From: Fennellomyces sp. T-0311
Lineage: Eukaryota; Mucoromycota; Mucoromycetes; Mucorales; Lichtheimiaceae
Length of the DNA stretch: 64,000 nt
Direction of reading: 5' to 3'
NCBI GenBank assembly: GCA_025266875.1
Contig: JALLLT010000014.1
Coordinates: 124,001 to 188,000, forward strand
A program made the translations under genes and the position numbers. Shown one piece after another: positions 1 through 11,700 of this stretch. The notes below the pieces were generated by a model. It did not search any database, was not told the origin of the DNA, and saw nothing but the letters and a program-made list of their open reading frames with translations. The number at the start of each line of letters is the position of its first letter. Positions within the stretch are counted from its first letter, which is position 1.

Positions 1-321
1 CGATTGGCTTCTTTATCGATTTTCGATGGAACAGTAAACAAAATCGTAGAATGATAGAATTACAAGGTGCTGTTACTGGGCGCCTACCCTTCCACTACGT
101 GTAATAAAGCAGTAACCTTATTTTTGGATACGTAAGGTCAAAACTAGGTTACTATGAGCCCCATTTATACCTGACGACTGTGCTTGGCTTCTGTACAGTT
201 GTGCCACCAAAATTGTACAAAATGCTAAGCCAATCTACGCCAAATCAAAAGATCAATTATTAAATGAGAGAGCATTAAAATTGACTACGGTTCTCATCGT
301 AATAAAACCTTTTTTTTTCAG

Positions 322-514
322 ATGGGTGTATGCTGGCACAGCGCGCTTCTTGGCGATGACGATGCTCACACTTTGTTCGCAGTATTTGCAGCTGCGATAC
401 GTATTTCTATTACACGAATCCGTACATTATCTGATCAACGATGAGAAAAAAGCACAGGATGTACCAAGTCTGATAGGTGCCAGCCTTTTCGGTACGGACT
501 CCTCCTTTTTATAA
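322..514 (+). other. possible terminal exon of a gene entering from the left
   Basis: A T-rich tract ending in CAG at 310-321 looks like a splice acceptor. It is followed by an open frame of about 63 codons ending in TAA at 512-514. The residues are plausible coding sequence (aromatic and acidic, e.g. LLHESVHYLINDEKKAQDV) but I recognise no family. A second frame starting with ATG at 322 is also open for about 40 codons, so the frame is uncertain. I cannot find upstream exons in bases 1-300. The rest of 1-1128 shows no other coding signal. Confidence 0.25.
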
Positions 515-1128
515 AGTTCTCTGTATCTAACCTTTTTCCAAAGACAACAGCGAGAATAATCCAAATGCGTATTATCAGACTGTAGCGTACTGAGATGAGC
601 TCCAAGAAATTACCGTGATTGTCATAGCAAACATCCGAATCAATAATCTGACTTGGCGGAATATGAGCGAAACCAAAAAGTCAATCACGACGGGACGCAG
701 GAGGCATCTGGAACAAAAAGCAAAGCTTGTTATTCCTTATTTACAAGATGTTTTAGTGTACGTTTTGGGTGAGGATTGCGAAGAGTGAATCCATCCTATG
801 GTACTGAATAAATTCTCACCACTCGGGTTCCAATTCATTTGTAGAATGTGGTTTTCAGCTTAGAGCTATAGTGTACAGTACATCAAGAATAACTGAGTGA
901 AAGAGGATCATCGGACGCGGTCTCCTTTGTGGACGGGCAGGTATAATAGAGCTACATTCCAGGAGTTGATATAGTACGGCTTTAAAGAAACTCTAACATC
1001 AATATTCCCAATGTTACCAGGAACAAGTTAATTTGGTGGTCAACAGCAGAAAAAAACTGAGCGGGGATTCGTAGTAGCCTGGACACACAGCGGTTGGTTT
1101 CGTACACACCTTAAACTTCGTCTCTGAA

Positions 1129-2594
1129 ATGGCTCCCGAAAACAAAAAGGCCTTGGCATTCTCAATCATTGAGTTCCTCGAGAAATCCTGCGAGGATGGC
1201 ACCATCAACAAAGATGATGCAGAGGGCATTGCTGGTAAACATCTGACAAATCCTTAATTGACCCAAAACTGATCTAGTTTCCTTTTTTTTTAAGTTGCCA
1301 CGCAGTGCATTGGTGAAGCTTTCGGTGTAGATCCCACCGACGCAGCTCAGCAGCAACAGTATAGCACAAAGCCTGCTAACCTTCTCTCTATTTTCGAAAT
1401 CTATCTCAAGACCAAAGCCAAGAGCCGTGCTCAGGTACTTTACCGATCTTTCGCGACATGTGTCGATACTCATTATGTCACAGGCTTCTCCTTCAGCATC
1501 GGCTGCTGCCCCAGCCCCTGCTGCTGCTTCAAGTAAGTTTTCTTTTTTTTTTTTAGAAAGTATCTGTATTGTGCATGTATCTAAATATGATTGACAGGTG
1601 CTGTGAGTCCATGGAAGCAAGGAAAAGGGGAGGAAGAAAAAAACTGACATGTTGGATTGAATAACAGGGATTATCAGAGGAAGACAAGAAGAAGGCTGAG
1701 GAGCTTAAGGCTGCAGGCAACCGCAAGGTGTCAGAACGCAACTACCCGGAAGCTATCAAGCTCTATACCGAAGCAATTGCCATCAACGGCGCTCAGGCTG
1801 TGTACTATGCCAACCGGTTCGTGGATGCAATCACGTGAAATTGGGAAATGGGTGCACTGATAGATTCAATGGAATACAGTGCTGCTGCATACAGTCAGCA
1901 GAGCGATTATGACAAGGCCGTGAGTGATTCCAAGAAGGCCATTGAGATTGATCCCAAGTACAGCAAAGGCTACAGTCGATTGGGGTAAATGGATCTATAA
2001 GCAGGGAATGGTGTGGGAACTCACTCTTTTTGATCCAGCCACGCTTTGTTCTGTCAAAAGAAGTATCAAGAAGCTGCCGAGGCATACGAACAGGGACTTG
2101 AACTTGATCCCGAAAATGCCACCATCAAGCAATCGCTGGCAACTGCCAAGTCCAAAATCGGAAGCGTTGATCGTTCCGGTGGTGGTCCCTCCGCCGGAGC
2201 TGGAGCTGGTGGTATGCCTGATTTGGGTTCGTTGTTGAACAACCCTGCATTGATGAACATGGCCCAACAAATGATGCAATCTGGAGCTCTGGATCAACTG
2301 ATGAACAACCCTAACCTCGCAAGAATGTATGTGTATCTCTTTCAGTCTCTGACGTGCGGTGTGATTCATGTCCTTTTCTGCGTAGGGCACAAAACATGAT
2401 GGGCGGTGGCGGAGGCGGTGCCAACGGTCTCGCAGAGATGATGCAGAACCCTGAAATGATGGAAATGTAAGTTTTGTCGTGTTACTTGGTCTTGCAGCGT
2501 CTCTTATAATACTCATAGGGCCCGTCAATTCATGGGAGGAGCCAACAACAATAACGATAACAACAACAGCGGCAACGGCGGAAATAGTAATTAG
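1129..2594 (+). CDS. SGT2: SGT2/SGTA-like TPR co-chaperone
   Basis: Small glutamine-rich TPR protein of the GET/TRC pathway. The family hands tail-anchored proteins to Get3 and binds Get4/Get5 and Hsp70/Hsp90. The model has nine exons: 1129-1234, 1295-1434, 1484-1532, 1598-1602, 1668-1816, 1880-1984, 2039-2326, 2386-2466, 2519-2594, giving 332 aa. The N-terminal helical dimerisation domain (starts MAPENKKALAFSIIEFLEKS) is followed by an Ala/Pro linker, three TPRs (begin GLSEEDKKKAEELKAAGNRK, with the typical AAAYSQQSDYDKAVSDSKKA and KKYQEAAEAYEQGLELDPEN), then a Gly/Met/Asn/Gln-rich substrate-binding tail with repeated NPALMNMAQQMM-type motifs. The fourth exon is only 5 nt (GTGCT); without it the TPR frame is lost. 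Family assignment is firm; the microexon rests on frame logic alone. Confidence 0.93.
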
Positions 2595-4005
2595 AAAACG
2601 AAATGTAATCTTAACGTACTTCTCGCAATAGCAATCTCATATTTTAAATCGCCTTTTCATCAACTTGTCAACTAAACCATGTCTGTGTTGTATGGCAGCC
2701 GAAAAGGGTGTCGTGAGGATAGCTATATATAAAGGGAGTCTCCTGGGAAGTCACGAAATCTTACGTAAACGTTACGAATGCGAACACAAAAGAAAGAAGT
2801 GCTTTGACTCGGTTATTGACCGCCGCGCCTTTGACAATCATCCACGTAATGATTCAATTGCTGAGATGTACATGTGTGCTCGTGTTATCAAGATTTAAAT
2901 GTGGAAATGGTACTAAACCTGTTGTGGTCGTCAAATCTTCGGTCGCCGGGGTTATGAAACCGTATCCTGCATGCGCTAAATACTATCCGACGACGTGAAT
3001 CATGTAGCACAGTACTCTTGGCTAACTACTTTCTGAAAGGCGGAGCTTTTGTTGTCTAAACGATTACGCCGGATATTCCAGTTCAATTTACTCATGCGTT
3101 TGGCCGAATAGCTGTTTTGGACGAAAAGATCACATGAATAACCCCAATGGTATACATTGGGAAGTTTTTGGATAAACTTTAAAAGTACTACTGTGGTAAC
3201 AAGCGCCAGCACTTTGATGCTTAATCTTGGACATGGATGCTGTAAAGTTACGGATATTCTTGAAATCTGACAATAGGCGTGCAACCTGTCACGTATGGGA
3301 AATGAATATAAACATACTTATGTTTTTTTTTAAAAAAAAGGAAGATGCATACTGTATAGGTCATTTGAGATTCTCCCAGAATATAATTATCTGCACCTTT
3401 CCCGTTATCATTACACAAGCAGAGGAATATGTATAACCCTTCTGTTACAGCACCCAGCTCCCTATGTGCTACGTTGGACAGTGGCTCCTTCAATTTGTCT
3501 ACAAATGTTTAAAAAAGGACGGGAATATGTCAAAGGCATCCAAATGATAGCATTTAAAAACCTTGTAAGTAATCAAATCCGAGCCTTTTATAATAATAGT
3601 AACAAAAATAAAGTGATCTAAACTATGTAAAGATCTTGGAAGAAAGTCCTTTCCGCACTTTTTTTTGGCAACAAGTCTCCGATTTTGATGCCTATTTCCT
3701 CATGTAAGCACTTTCCATCCGCTTTACCCATTTCGAGTCAGTTTATTCCTTTTCTGGAAGAAATACAACTGCGTGCTACATTCTATAATTTTTTTGTTTG
3801 CTCGGAGCCAAATCTTCTTTTATCTTTTTTTATTTCTGATTGACATTTCAGGGAACCAGTCTATGGGATTTGTATCGTCCATACGAGTTTGGTTGATAAA
3901 GAATAAGCACGAGAAAAGTGTAAGTGTACAATAGAGTTATTCAAACGTATACGTGCTTGTTATACTGACAAGTTGCTGCAGCTCAGAAAGAGTAAAGCAA
4001 AAAAA
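2595..4005. other. intergenic region, no gene seen
   Basis: About 1.4 kb between the SGT2-like gene and the methyltransferase. Only short unrelated open frames occur on both strands, none with protein-like composition or supporting splice sites. An A/T homopolymer pair lies near 3325-3342. The last few hundred bases are presumably the promoter and 5' UTR of the methyltransferase. Confidence 0.5.
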
Positions 4006-5359
4006 ATGGAAGCAACCGATTCTCAAAGCATCGTCTCGACTACAATCAGCAGTGCTACTTCGTCCAACACTTACAAGGCCGGTCATAAGTTTGAAGCTGG
4101 GCGTCGTTTCCATGACATTGAGAATGTTTCTTACTTTTTCCCCAACGACAATGAAGGTATAAAAAAAAAGATGTTCTTCCGCAACTGTTACTAAGCAACG
4201 TACGTATATCAGAGGTCGACCGTCTCCATCAGCAACACTTTATCGTGCGCCATATCATGGAAGGGTATTATAACCGTTTCAGGACACTGTGTGCAAAAGT
4301 TGTTAAAAAGTGATGTTTATCCCTTAGAAATTTCCAAGCACCGGTTGAAGAACAACTGAACAAAGGCATCGTTGTTTTGGATTCTGGATGTGGTATGTAC
4401 AACTTTCTTAACAAAAAGTGCACAGTACTTTTGCAGAAGAAACTGTTGACTCACATATATAATTGCAGGCCCCGCGACATGGTGTTTAGACATGTCTGAA
4501 AAATACCCCAATTCTACCTTCCACGGCGTCGACGCATACCCTGTATTCCCGAACGAAGTAAAGCCTCAAAATTGCCAATTTCAGTTGGGCAATGTTGCCG
4601 ATCGACTACCGTACCCAGATAACTACTTTGACTTTATTCATCAACGCTTACTGATTTTCGGTCTAACGAGAACCGATTGGAAAAACGTAAATTTGATCGG
4701 CAGAGAATCCACACTTTTTTTTGCTTACATAAAACCACGTAGGCAATCAAGGAACACCTTCGCGTGCTTAAACCTGGAGGTTATTTGGAAATTCTCGAGG
4801 TAAACATTTTTTTTGTTTTATATACAAGATCAAGTAGATTTTTTACTGATGTATCTCTAGTGTGATATCGAGTTTGAGAATGAAGGTCCAAAGCAACATC
4901 GTGTAATGGACGCTAGTAAGTTATTACGCATTGTACGATTGGTGAAAGCTAAACAATAGCCTTTTCTTTCTGCTATACGTACAGTCTTTAAAGCATTTGC
5001 AAAGAAAGATATGAGCCCTTCGATTGCACGCGAGCTTGGCCCTGATTATTTGGAACCAACTGGACAACTCCAAGAGCTGAACGAAAAGGTGGTGACTTTC
5101 CCTATGAACCATGGTGGTAAACTTGGCGGGCTGTTCTGGTAAGTTCTTTTTATAAGTGTACATACTATCTAATGCTTATCGACCTTTTAGGGATGATTTC
5201 AGACAAGGCTGCGAGGCATTGCATGCGTGGGTTTATAAGGAGGATGCTGGTTTCGGAGATCTTGAAGTATACAAGAGTTTCCTTCAAGAATGTGCTGCTG
5301 AGTGCACGGAGTATAAGACCAATATGATTTGGCATTGCTATACGGCCAAGAAGAAGTAG
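4006..5359 (+). CDS. class I SAM-dependent methyltransferase
   Basis: Small Rossmann-fold methyltransferase of the kind expanded in Mucoromycota; substrate unknown. Eight exons (4006-4156, 4213-4264, 4328-4392, 4469-4686, 4743-4799, 4861-4915, 4985-5138, 5191-5359) give 306 aa. Motif I is the VLDSGCGPATWCLDMSEKYP segment around residue 85; the acidic strand-2 residue lies in FHGVDAYPVFP; motif II is NVADRLPYPDNYFDFIHQR; motif III is HLRVLKPGGYLEILECDIEF. The C-terminal part (FWDDFRQGCEALHAWVYKED) resembles the lid region of this fungal family. Each of the seven introns preserves frame with GT-AG ends. Start chosen at the ATG after an A-rich leader; a Ser/Thr-rich N-terminus precedes the domain. 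Distantly related to LaeA-type enzymes, but nothing nearby suggests a secondary-metabolite cluster. Confidence 0.88.
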
Positions 5360-6150
5360 TCTAATACCGTCTCATTATCGTTGAAATGATATACCACGAG
5401 TCATAATTCTACATGCTAAACAGACATTGCGGCGGATAGAGGCAGTGTGTAGCGGAAATAAATTAAATTTTGTAATAACAGCCAAAGTACTTAAAGCTGT
5501 ACTTACATAAGAACTGACACGGAGTTATTGACCAAAAGGAAAGCGCGGGGTATTACTCATGATAACAGTAGCAAACGATCCGCTTATGCAATACTAAATG
5601 TCCCGCTGAACCATGTTGACACCAAATACGATACTAAACTGCACTTTCTTCTGGTTTGTCAGCAACCCATATCCGTTTAACAGTGTCATTCATCGTAGAA
5701 AGATGTCCATCACGTTGGGAACATTCTAGAAGACAGTATGGTTGCTATTTAGATTGAACCGGAAGTTCGTCTGCTATGCAGGCCGCTGTTGTCTATGTAC
5801 ACAGGAAATATGCACCTGGTTAAAATTAGAATAAAGCTAGTGAAAGGATAAAATCGTACTATCTTTATCTCATCGTTCCTAGCTATATTTTCTACTTTTT
5901 TATAAAACAAAGATAGGATCACTTGCCTTTTTACATGCATTGCATAGTCGACTACTAAGGAATAAAGTAAATATCAATATACATGTAAGAAAATGTCAAG
6001 ACGAGCTGTTGCTTGTGCAAAGAAAACCTCACAGAATGGACTGCTTGAAGAATGTTAGTGCTTATTTTCCAATTTTGTGTAAACGCTTAAAACCTAACGG
6101 AAAATTATATACAAATATCAATTATCCTCTTCCTCTTGATATTCAAAAGA
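5360..6150. other. intergenic region, no gene seen
   Basis: AT-rich stretch between the methyltransferase stop and the GPI-type protein gene. Open frames here are short and of random composition. It should hold the terminator of the former and the promoter of the latter. Confidence 0.5.
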
Positions 6151-7169
6151 ATGAAATTGCTTGCCACCGTTGCCGTTGCCGGAGCACTGGTCTGTGCGTC
6201 TAACGCTGCCAGTAGGTAACAAACAAGATAGAAAAACAAATACATCTGATAATTTTTTTATATACAAAATTAGAGCTTGAAAAGCGAGAAGCACCTGAAG
6301 AAATCTCTGGTATTAAGTATTACCAGGGGGATCCTCCTGTTCTTGTAAAGACCACTGTTTTCGCAAATCGCGAAGGGCTTGCAAACCATGGATTTTCTAC
6401 GCAGCGTCAACAAGGCGGCAACAACCAGGTTATGAAGGAAGATGAAGAGGAAGATGGGGATGAAAAGGTGTTTGCACAAGAAATTGGTGGCATCTGGAGT
6501 GATCCAGAAGATATTGAACACAACGTCAAGGCCCAAGATGAAGATGTGGAAGAGAAAGATGCTGTCGCTGCCCAAGAAATGGATGAGGAGGATGAAGATG
6601 ACGAAAAACCGCTGAATAAGAGTAGCCATGGCGATCCCCAGCAAGACAAGGAAGAGATGGATGTCCATGCTGCTGGTTCTTTAGAGGACAAACAAGAGGA
6701 TGCCAAGGCCGATTCTTTGGATGACAAGAACGCTGACTCTTTAGATGACAAAGAAGATGATGTGAAGCCTGCAACAGATGAAAAAGATATGGAAGCGGCT
6801 GCAAATGAAGAAGACGAGGAGATGGAAGCTGCATCAAACGAGGAACTGGATGACGATGATGAGGACGTAAAGGCAGCATCGGGCGACGACGGCAAGGAAG
6901 AAAAGGACGGTGTCAAGGCGGCTTCAGCTGCTGTTCCAACTGCAAGCGTGATGGCGCAAAGCAGTGCACCCGTAAGCAGTGCTGCTGTTGTTCCATCGAT
7001 TGATATCAAGGCAGTTAGTTCATCAATGGGAAGTGCGTCAAGAGGATCTGCTTCTGCAACTGCACCTGCCTCATCGACGTCTCACTCGGATGCAATGATG
7101 TTTAGCCAGTTCATTCACTCTTCTGTTATCCTGACATTGGCAGGAGCTCTTACCTGGATCCTTGCTTAA
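6151..7169 (+). CDS. acidic secreted protein with predicted GPI anchor
   Basis: Two exons (6151-6211, 6274-7169) encode 318 aa. A clear signal peptide (MKLLATVAVAGALVCASNA) is followed at once by a LEKR dibasic site and EAPEE, the arrangement recognised by Kex2-type proteases (compare the alpha-factor leader). The middle is highly acidic and repetitive, with degenerate Asp/Glu/Lys/Ala units (SLEDKQEDAKADSLDDK, then NADSLDDKEDDVKPATDEK). The last 100 residues turn Ser/Ala/Thr-rich and end in a hydrophobic tail (SVILTLAGALTWILA) after a Ser-rich stretch, the classic GPI-attachment layout. Function unknown; a cell-wall or plasma-membrane surface protein is the natural inference. Splice phase was fixed by the signal-peptide to KLEKR junction. 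Confidence 0.75.
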
Positions 7170-7366
7170 ATATGTAAACTTGAAACTAAATTATTGTATT
7201 GACTTGGAGTTACATTTATTAAATTTTCACCAGAGCTTTTAATAATAAACTCCCATCCCTTGTTGCCTAGTGATATCTTGCTATGACAACAAGTTTTTTT
7301 TTCATGTCCGCATAAATGAAATCGCGAGGAGACACCGGATTTCATTTTTTTTTCATAGAAACAAAT

Positions 7367-8641
7367 ATGCAACCGACGCCAGTACCGGCATCTACGGAAG
7401 TGCTGGATTACTTCCGGGAAGAGTTATTAGCACAATCATGCATGCAAAGTAGTACATTGTCCTTTATGAAGGGCTTTATGCTTGGACAACTTTCAGTCAT
7501 CGTTGTCATTGTGTTGGCACTACGATACCTATTAATGGAGGACGTCAAACGCGTCAAAAAGGTAAATGACTTTTTTAATGGTGCAATTGAAGCAATTAAC
7601 GTGTGATTTTCAGAGATATATTCCTTCACGGTTATCAACTTCACCACCGTCTCGAGCGAATGCAGCAGCTGCAGGGCAATTGCCAGCAGCATATATTACG
7701 GCCAAAACATATTATGATGTCATACACCACCCACCAGAGAGCACTGACTGGCTCAATGTGCTTCTGGCGCAAGCATTAATGGCGTATCGAGACGACGCCA
7801 CCATCAATAACCGACTTATTCTGGCGGTCGACGAAGTATTAAACGGTGGCGTCCGACCGAGCTTTGTTGTACGTTCTTTATCTGATTGAAGTGGTGATAT
7901 TTCTTATCTCATGCGCTTGCATTAGGGACCTATTCATGTCACAGAACTCAAGTTGGGTGAGGAGTTCCCCATCTTTAGCAGTGCTCGTATACGGCCATCC
8001 GACGATATTGGCTCTATGGTATACTTTTTTGTGCATAGGCAAAACGAAAAAGCTAATTGTGGGCCACTTAGCGAGCCGAAATCGATTTCGAATACAATGA
8101 TCAGATCACCTTGGGGATGGAAACGCAGTTGATCCTCAACTGGCCCAAACAAGCATTTGCAGCATTACCCATCTCTCTCGTTTTATCTGTCGTTCGATTC
8201 TCTGGAACGGTAAACTACTTGCCATGAACGATGATTACACACAACTCATCAAGAAAATAGCTTACGATTGAATTGATAAATCCACCTGAAACAGCCACAA
8301 AGCCGGAACGGCCACTCGAACGATACATTGCCATTTCATCCTATTCTGACTTTGTGCTCGACTTTAACGTGCGATCACTGATTGGATCACGAACCAAACT
8401 GGACGACTTGCCCAAGCTGACGGATCTGATCACCACAAAGTTACGGAATGTATACATCGACAAGCTGGTCTATCCGATGTTTGTCAAGGTCAAGGTCCCA
8501 AAGATGTGGGAGGAGCGGGATAAAAAGACCCAGCAGCAGCAACAGCAGGAAGAGGATCAAGCGAAGGATGATTCCATAGGGCTAAAAACGAAAGCGAAAG
8601 AAAAGATGGAAGAGTTGGTTGAGGAAATAAAAGAGGCTTAA
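7367..8641 (+). CDS. MMM1: maintenance of mitochondrial morphology protein 1 (ERMES subunit)
   Basis: ER-anchored SMP-domain lipid-transfer subunit of the ER-mitochondria encounter structure, working with Mdm10, Mdm12 and Mdm34. Five exons (7367-7561, 7614-7868, 7926-8018, 8072-8209, 8261-8641) give 353 aa. A short luminal N-terminus precedes one membrane span (residues ~34-52, MLGQLSVIVVIVLALRYLLM). The SMP domain runs from about residue 95 (STDWLNVLLAQALMAYRDD) through IRPSDDIGSMRAEIDFEYND to KLTDLITTKLRNVYIDKLVY and VKVPKMWEER. A Gln-run and a Lys/Glu-rich tail close the protein. An upstream in-frame start near 7316 would add 17 residues; I chose 7367 because the usual luminal segment is short. 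The next gene starts only 158 bp downstream. Confidence 0.93.
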
Positions 8642-8799
8642 ACGACCTCAAGAAAATGATGTCCTTGTGCCAAAAAGTCTACCCAGTGATGATGCATGAT
8701 CGTCCACATAATGCACCACAATGAATGAACGGCGGAAGCCCAATTTAGGTCCATCTCGGCCCAGTTGTTCGAATTTGCTTGACACAGCCCTTTTCCGCA

Positions 8800-11700
8800 A
8801 TGGCGACATTAGACATAGCGACGGATCTGGCAGATAGTAATTATATACCCAAATACCCCATGTATTATTGCTCATTCATATTTTCCAAGGCTTGAACTAC
8901 AAAGTACTGTCGCAAAAGTTCGCCGATCTGCAGAATTCCAAGGAAGCCGCTGAAAAGGAGAAGCATGTTCTACGTACGTTTTGTCTACAAGACGCGTCCA
9001 GAAAACCCGTACAAGCTAAGCTAAATTCACTCATAAAAATCAAACTGCAGACAATGAATTACAACGGGTACGGTCCGAACTCGAGTCAGCGCAGGCACGA
9101 GCATCACAACTGCAAGTTCAAAAACAGAATGTCATGATCAAGTACGAAACGTGCAGTGTCAACGAACGCAAATTATCCGATCAGTTGGCCAGTCTCATTT
9201 CCGAACTGTCATCAACAAAAGGTAAATTAAGCAGCTGGATGCATGGGACAGCAAATGTTGACGCCCATTAGCTTGCAACAACGAACTGGTCAGCAAGAAC
9301 AGCGAATTGACAAAGCAGTGTACCGATCTCACGTTTCAAAACCGACACTTGGAAGAAGCCAATTCGAAAAGCACGGTACGGTGGAAGATGGTTGTTGTTG
9401 TAGTTCTGATACTGATAGAAAGCATAATCAGGCTTGGCTCGAGCATCTTGAAAAACGGATCGACACGCTTGTTTCGGAAAAGGCGCAAGCACAGCAACAA
9501 TTTGGAGAGTGTCAAGAACAATTGCGTTCGTTGCGAGAGTCACAGGTAACACGACGGTATAGATGGGATGGGAAAAGGGGTGTAAACAAGTCGATTGTAG
9601 TCACAAGAGGCCAGCATGGCAGCTGTCGAACGTTTAAACCTCGAACGCGAATGCACGCAGCTTCAATCAGCCAACCAAGATCTGCGACTGAAGCTCACAC
9701 AAACGCAACGCCACGCCGAAGAAGTATCGTCCGAGAATCACGGGTTGAAGCGGAAATTCCAGGCACACGAAGACGAGACGAACAGAATGAAAAAGGAGCA
9801 GAAGGAATTACGCAACTTTTACGAACAACGACTTATTGAAGCTGATGCCGAACGCGACAATCTCCGAAACATGTTGGAGGAGAAACGGAGAGAATTGCAG
9901 AATACCGAGCGACAGGTGCATGGATCGACCGAAAGCAGCGTGTTTGGTCGCTACGAAGAGGAGCATCGAAAGGTTGTGAATGAGCGCAACGGCTTGAAGG
10001 CTTTGGTCAAGCGATTGGAATCTGAGTCTGTTGCCAAGGATGCAAGGTTCAACAAGCTTCGATCGGATAATCAGGAACTTCGCACACAGCTCGATGGGCT
10101 GAATGCAGAGGCACCTATGCGAACAGAGGTAAAGTGCACTGGATGAGGTGAAGCAGCTAGTCAGATGCTCATCAGGCGGATAGCTGGCATTTGCTGAGCA
10201 ACAAGCGAGGGAGTTCCGAGAGGCAAACACGCAATTGAAGACGCAACTCAAGGACACTACCTATCAGCTTCGATACCTGCTGCGCGAGGTACAAGCACGA
10301 GATGGTGTGCTTCCCATCCACATCCAGTCGTTCCCCGATGTCAGCATGTATGCCGATATCACCCCGTCGTTGGCGCACGACAAGATTGTCTTCAGAGACG
10401 TCGATCAGCTGCATCAACAGAACCAGTCGCTGCTGCTGGAAGTGGACAAGACCAACAAGCAGCTCCAGCAAACACTCAAGGAACTTGACCATGCTAAAAG
10501 ACACCATTTGGAAACAGAGAGAAAGCAAAACAATATGCTCCAGACTGCGCGCGCCAAAATCGATGATCTCACGTCCACCGTTCATTCTCTGAAATCGAGA
10601 TTATCGGACGCCATGGAAAAATGTCTCTTGAGTGAAAAGGCGTTGCAAGAGAACATCAAGCGCACATCGCCATTCATCAACACCGATTTGCAGCAAAAGG
10701 TGGACCAGTACAAGCAACGCATTCAGCAGCTCGAGTCCAATAACGATGTAGCGTATCAAGAAATGCAACAGGATGTGCGCAAGATCCGACACGAGCTGGA
10801 AAAGGCCGTGTTGGATGCCTCCACTGCCCAGACCGAACGACAACGGGCACAGACCGAACTGTTGCACGTCAAGCAGGAACATGCGCGTCTTGTTCATGCG
10901 GTCAACATGCACTCTTCGCGAGAAAAAGAAGTCAACGCAGCGAATGCCAAACTCCAGCAACGACTGGCCGAAAGTACGGCGGCGCAGAACCAGCAAAACA
11001 CCGAGTTGATATCGATACGCAACACGGCACACGCTTTGCAACAAGAAAAGCACCAGCTCGATATCCAGCTCAAGCACACCAATGAGCGTATTCAACTCCT
11101 TTTGGATGAGAATCAGAAACTGACCCACGGTCGCAACGAGCTCAACGCATTGTTGCAGAACGTGACGGCATCCAAAGCAACAAGTGAAGGCTCCGGGAAG
11201 CTCAATGACCTGTTGCAGAATCGCATCGAGCTGCAACAACGCGAACTGGTCATGTTGCGCGACAAGGTGGATACTACCAAGAATCAGTTGCAGGATTATA
11301 TCCAGCGAGAAGAAGAGTACTGGAAGCCTCGCCTTGTTGATGTCGAAAAGAATTTGGCGCGTGTTCGAGAAGAACGGATTCAGCTAGAAAAGGAGCTGTC
11401 GGTAACAAAGGAAACCTGTCATACTTTGGAAGTCAAGTTGGCTACAGCCCAGCGCGAAGCCAAGGAGGCGGTGTTGATGGCCGATCATGGTGATCCCGAA
11501 CGGTTGCATATGAAGTTGTCGGCCGCCAGAGGCGAGATTGAAGAACTGCAGACCCAGGTTGCAGAGTACGAGCTGCGGCTGATTGCTGTCAATCAAGAAG
11601 TAGAACAGGCTCAAAAGGAGCGTCAAGATCTGTTTAACGATATCCAGGGCAGGTTGACCAAGGCACACGGCGCATTGCAAGAACGTAACCTTCGCATCAA

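Noticed and set aside
6407..7009. 200-codon Ser-rich frame on the minus strand opposite the GPI-type protein gene
   Set aside because: It is the antisense shadow of acidic codon repeats in a well-supported plus-strand gene.
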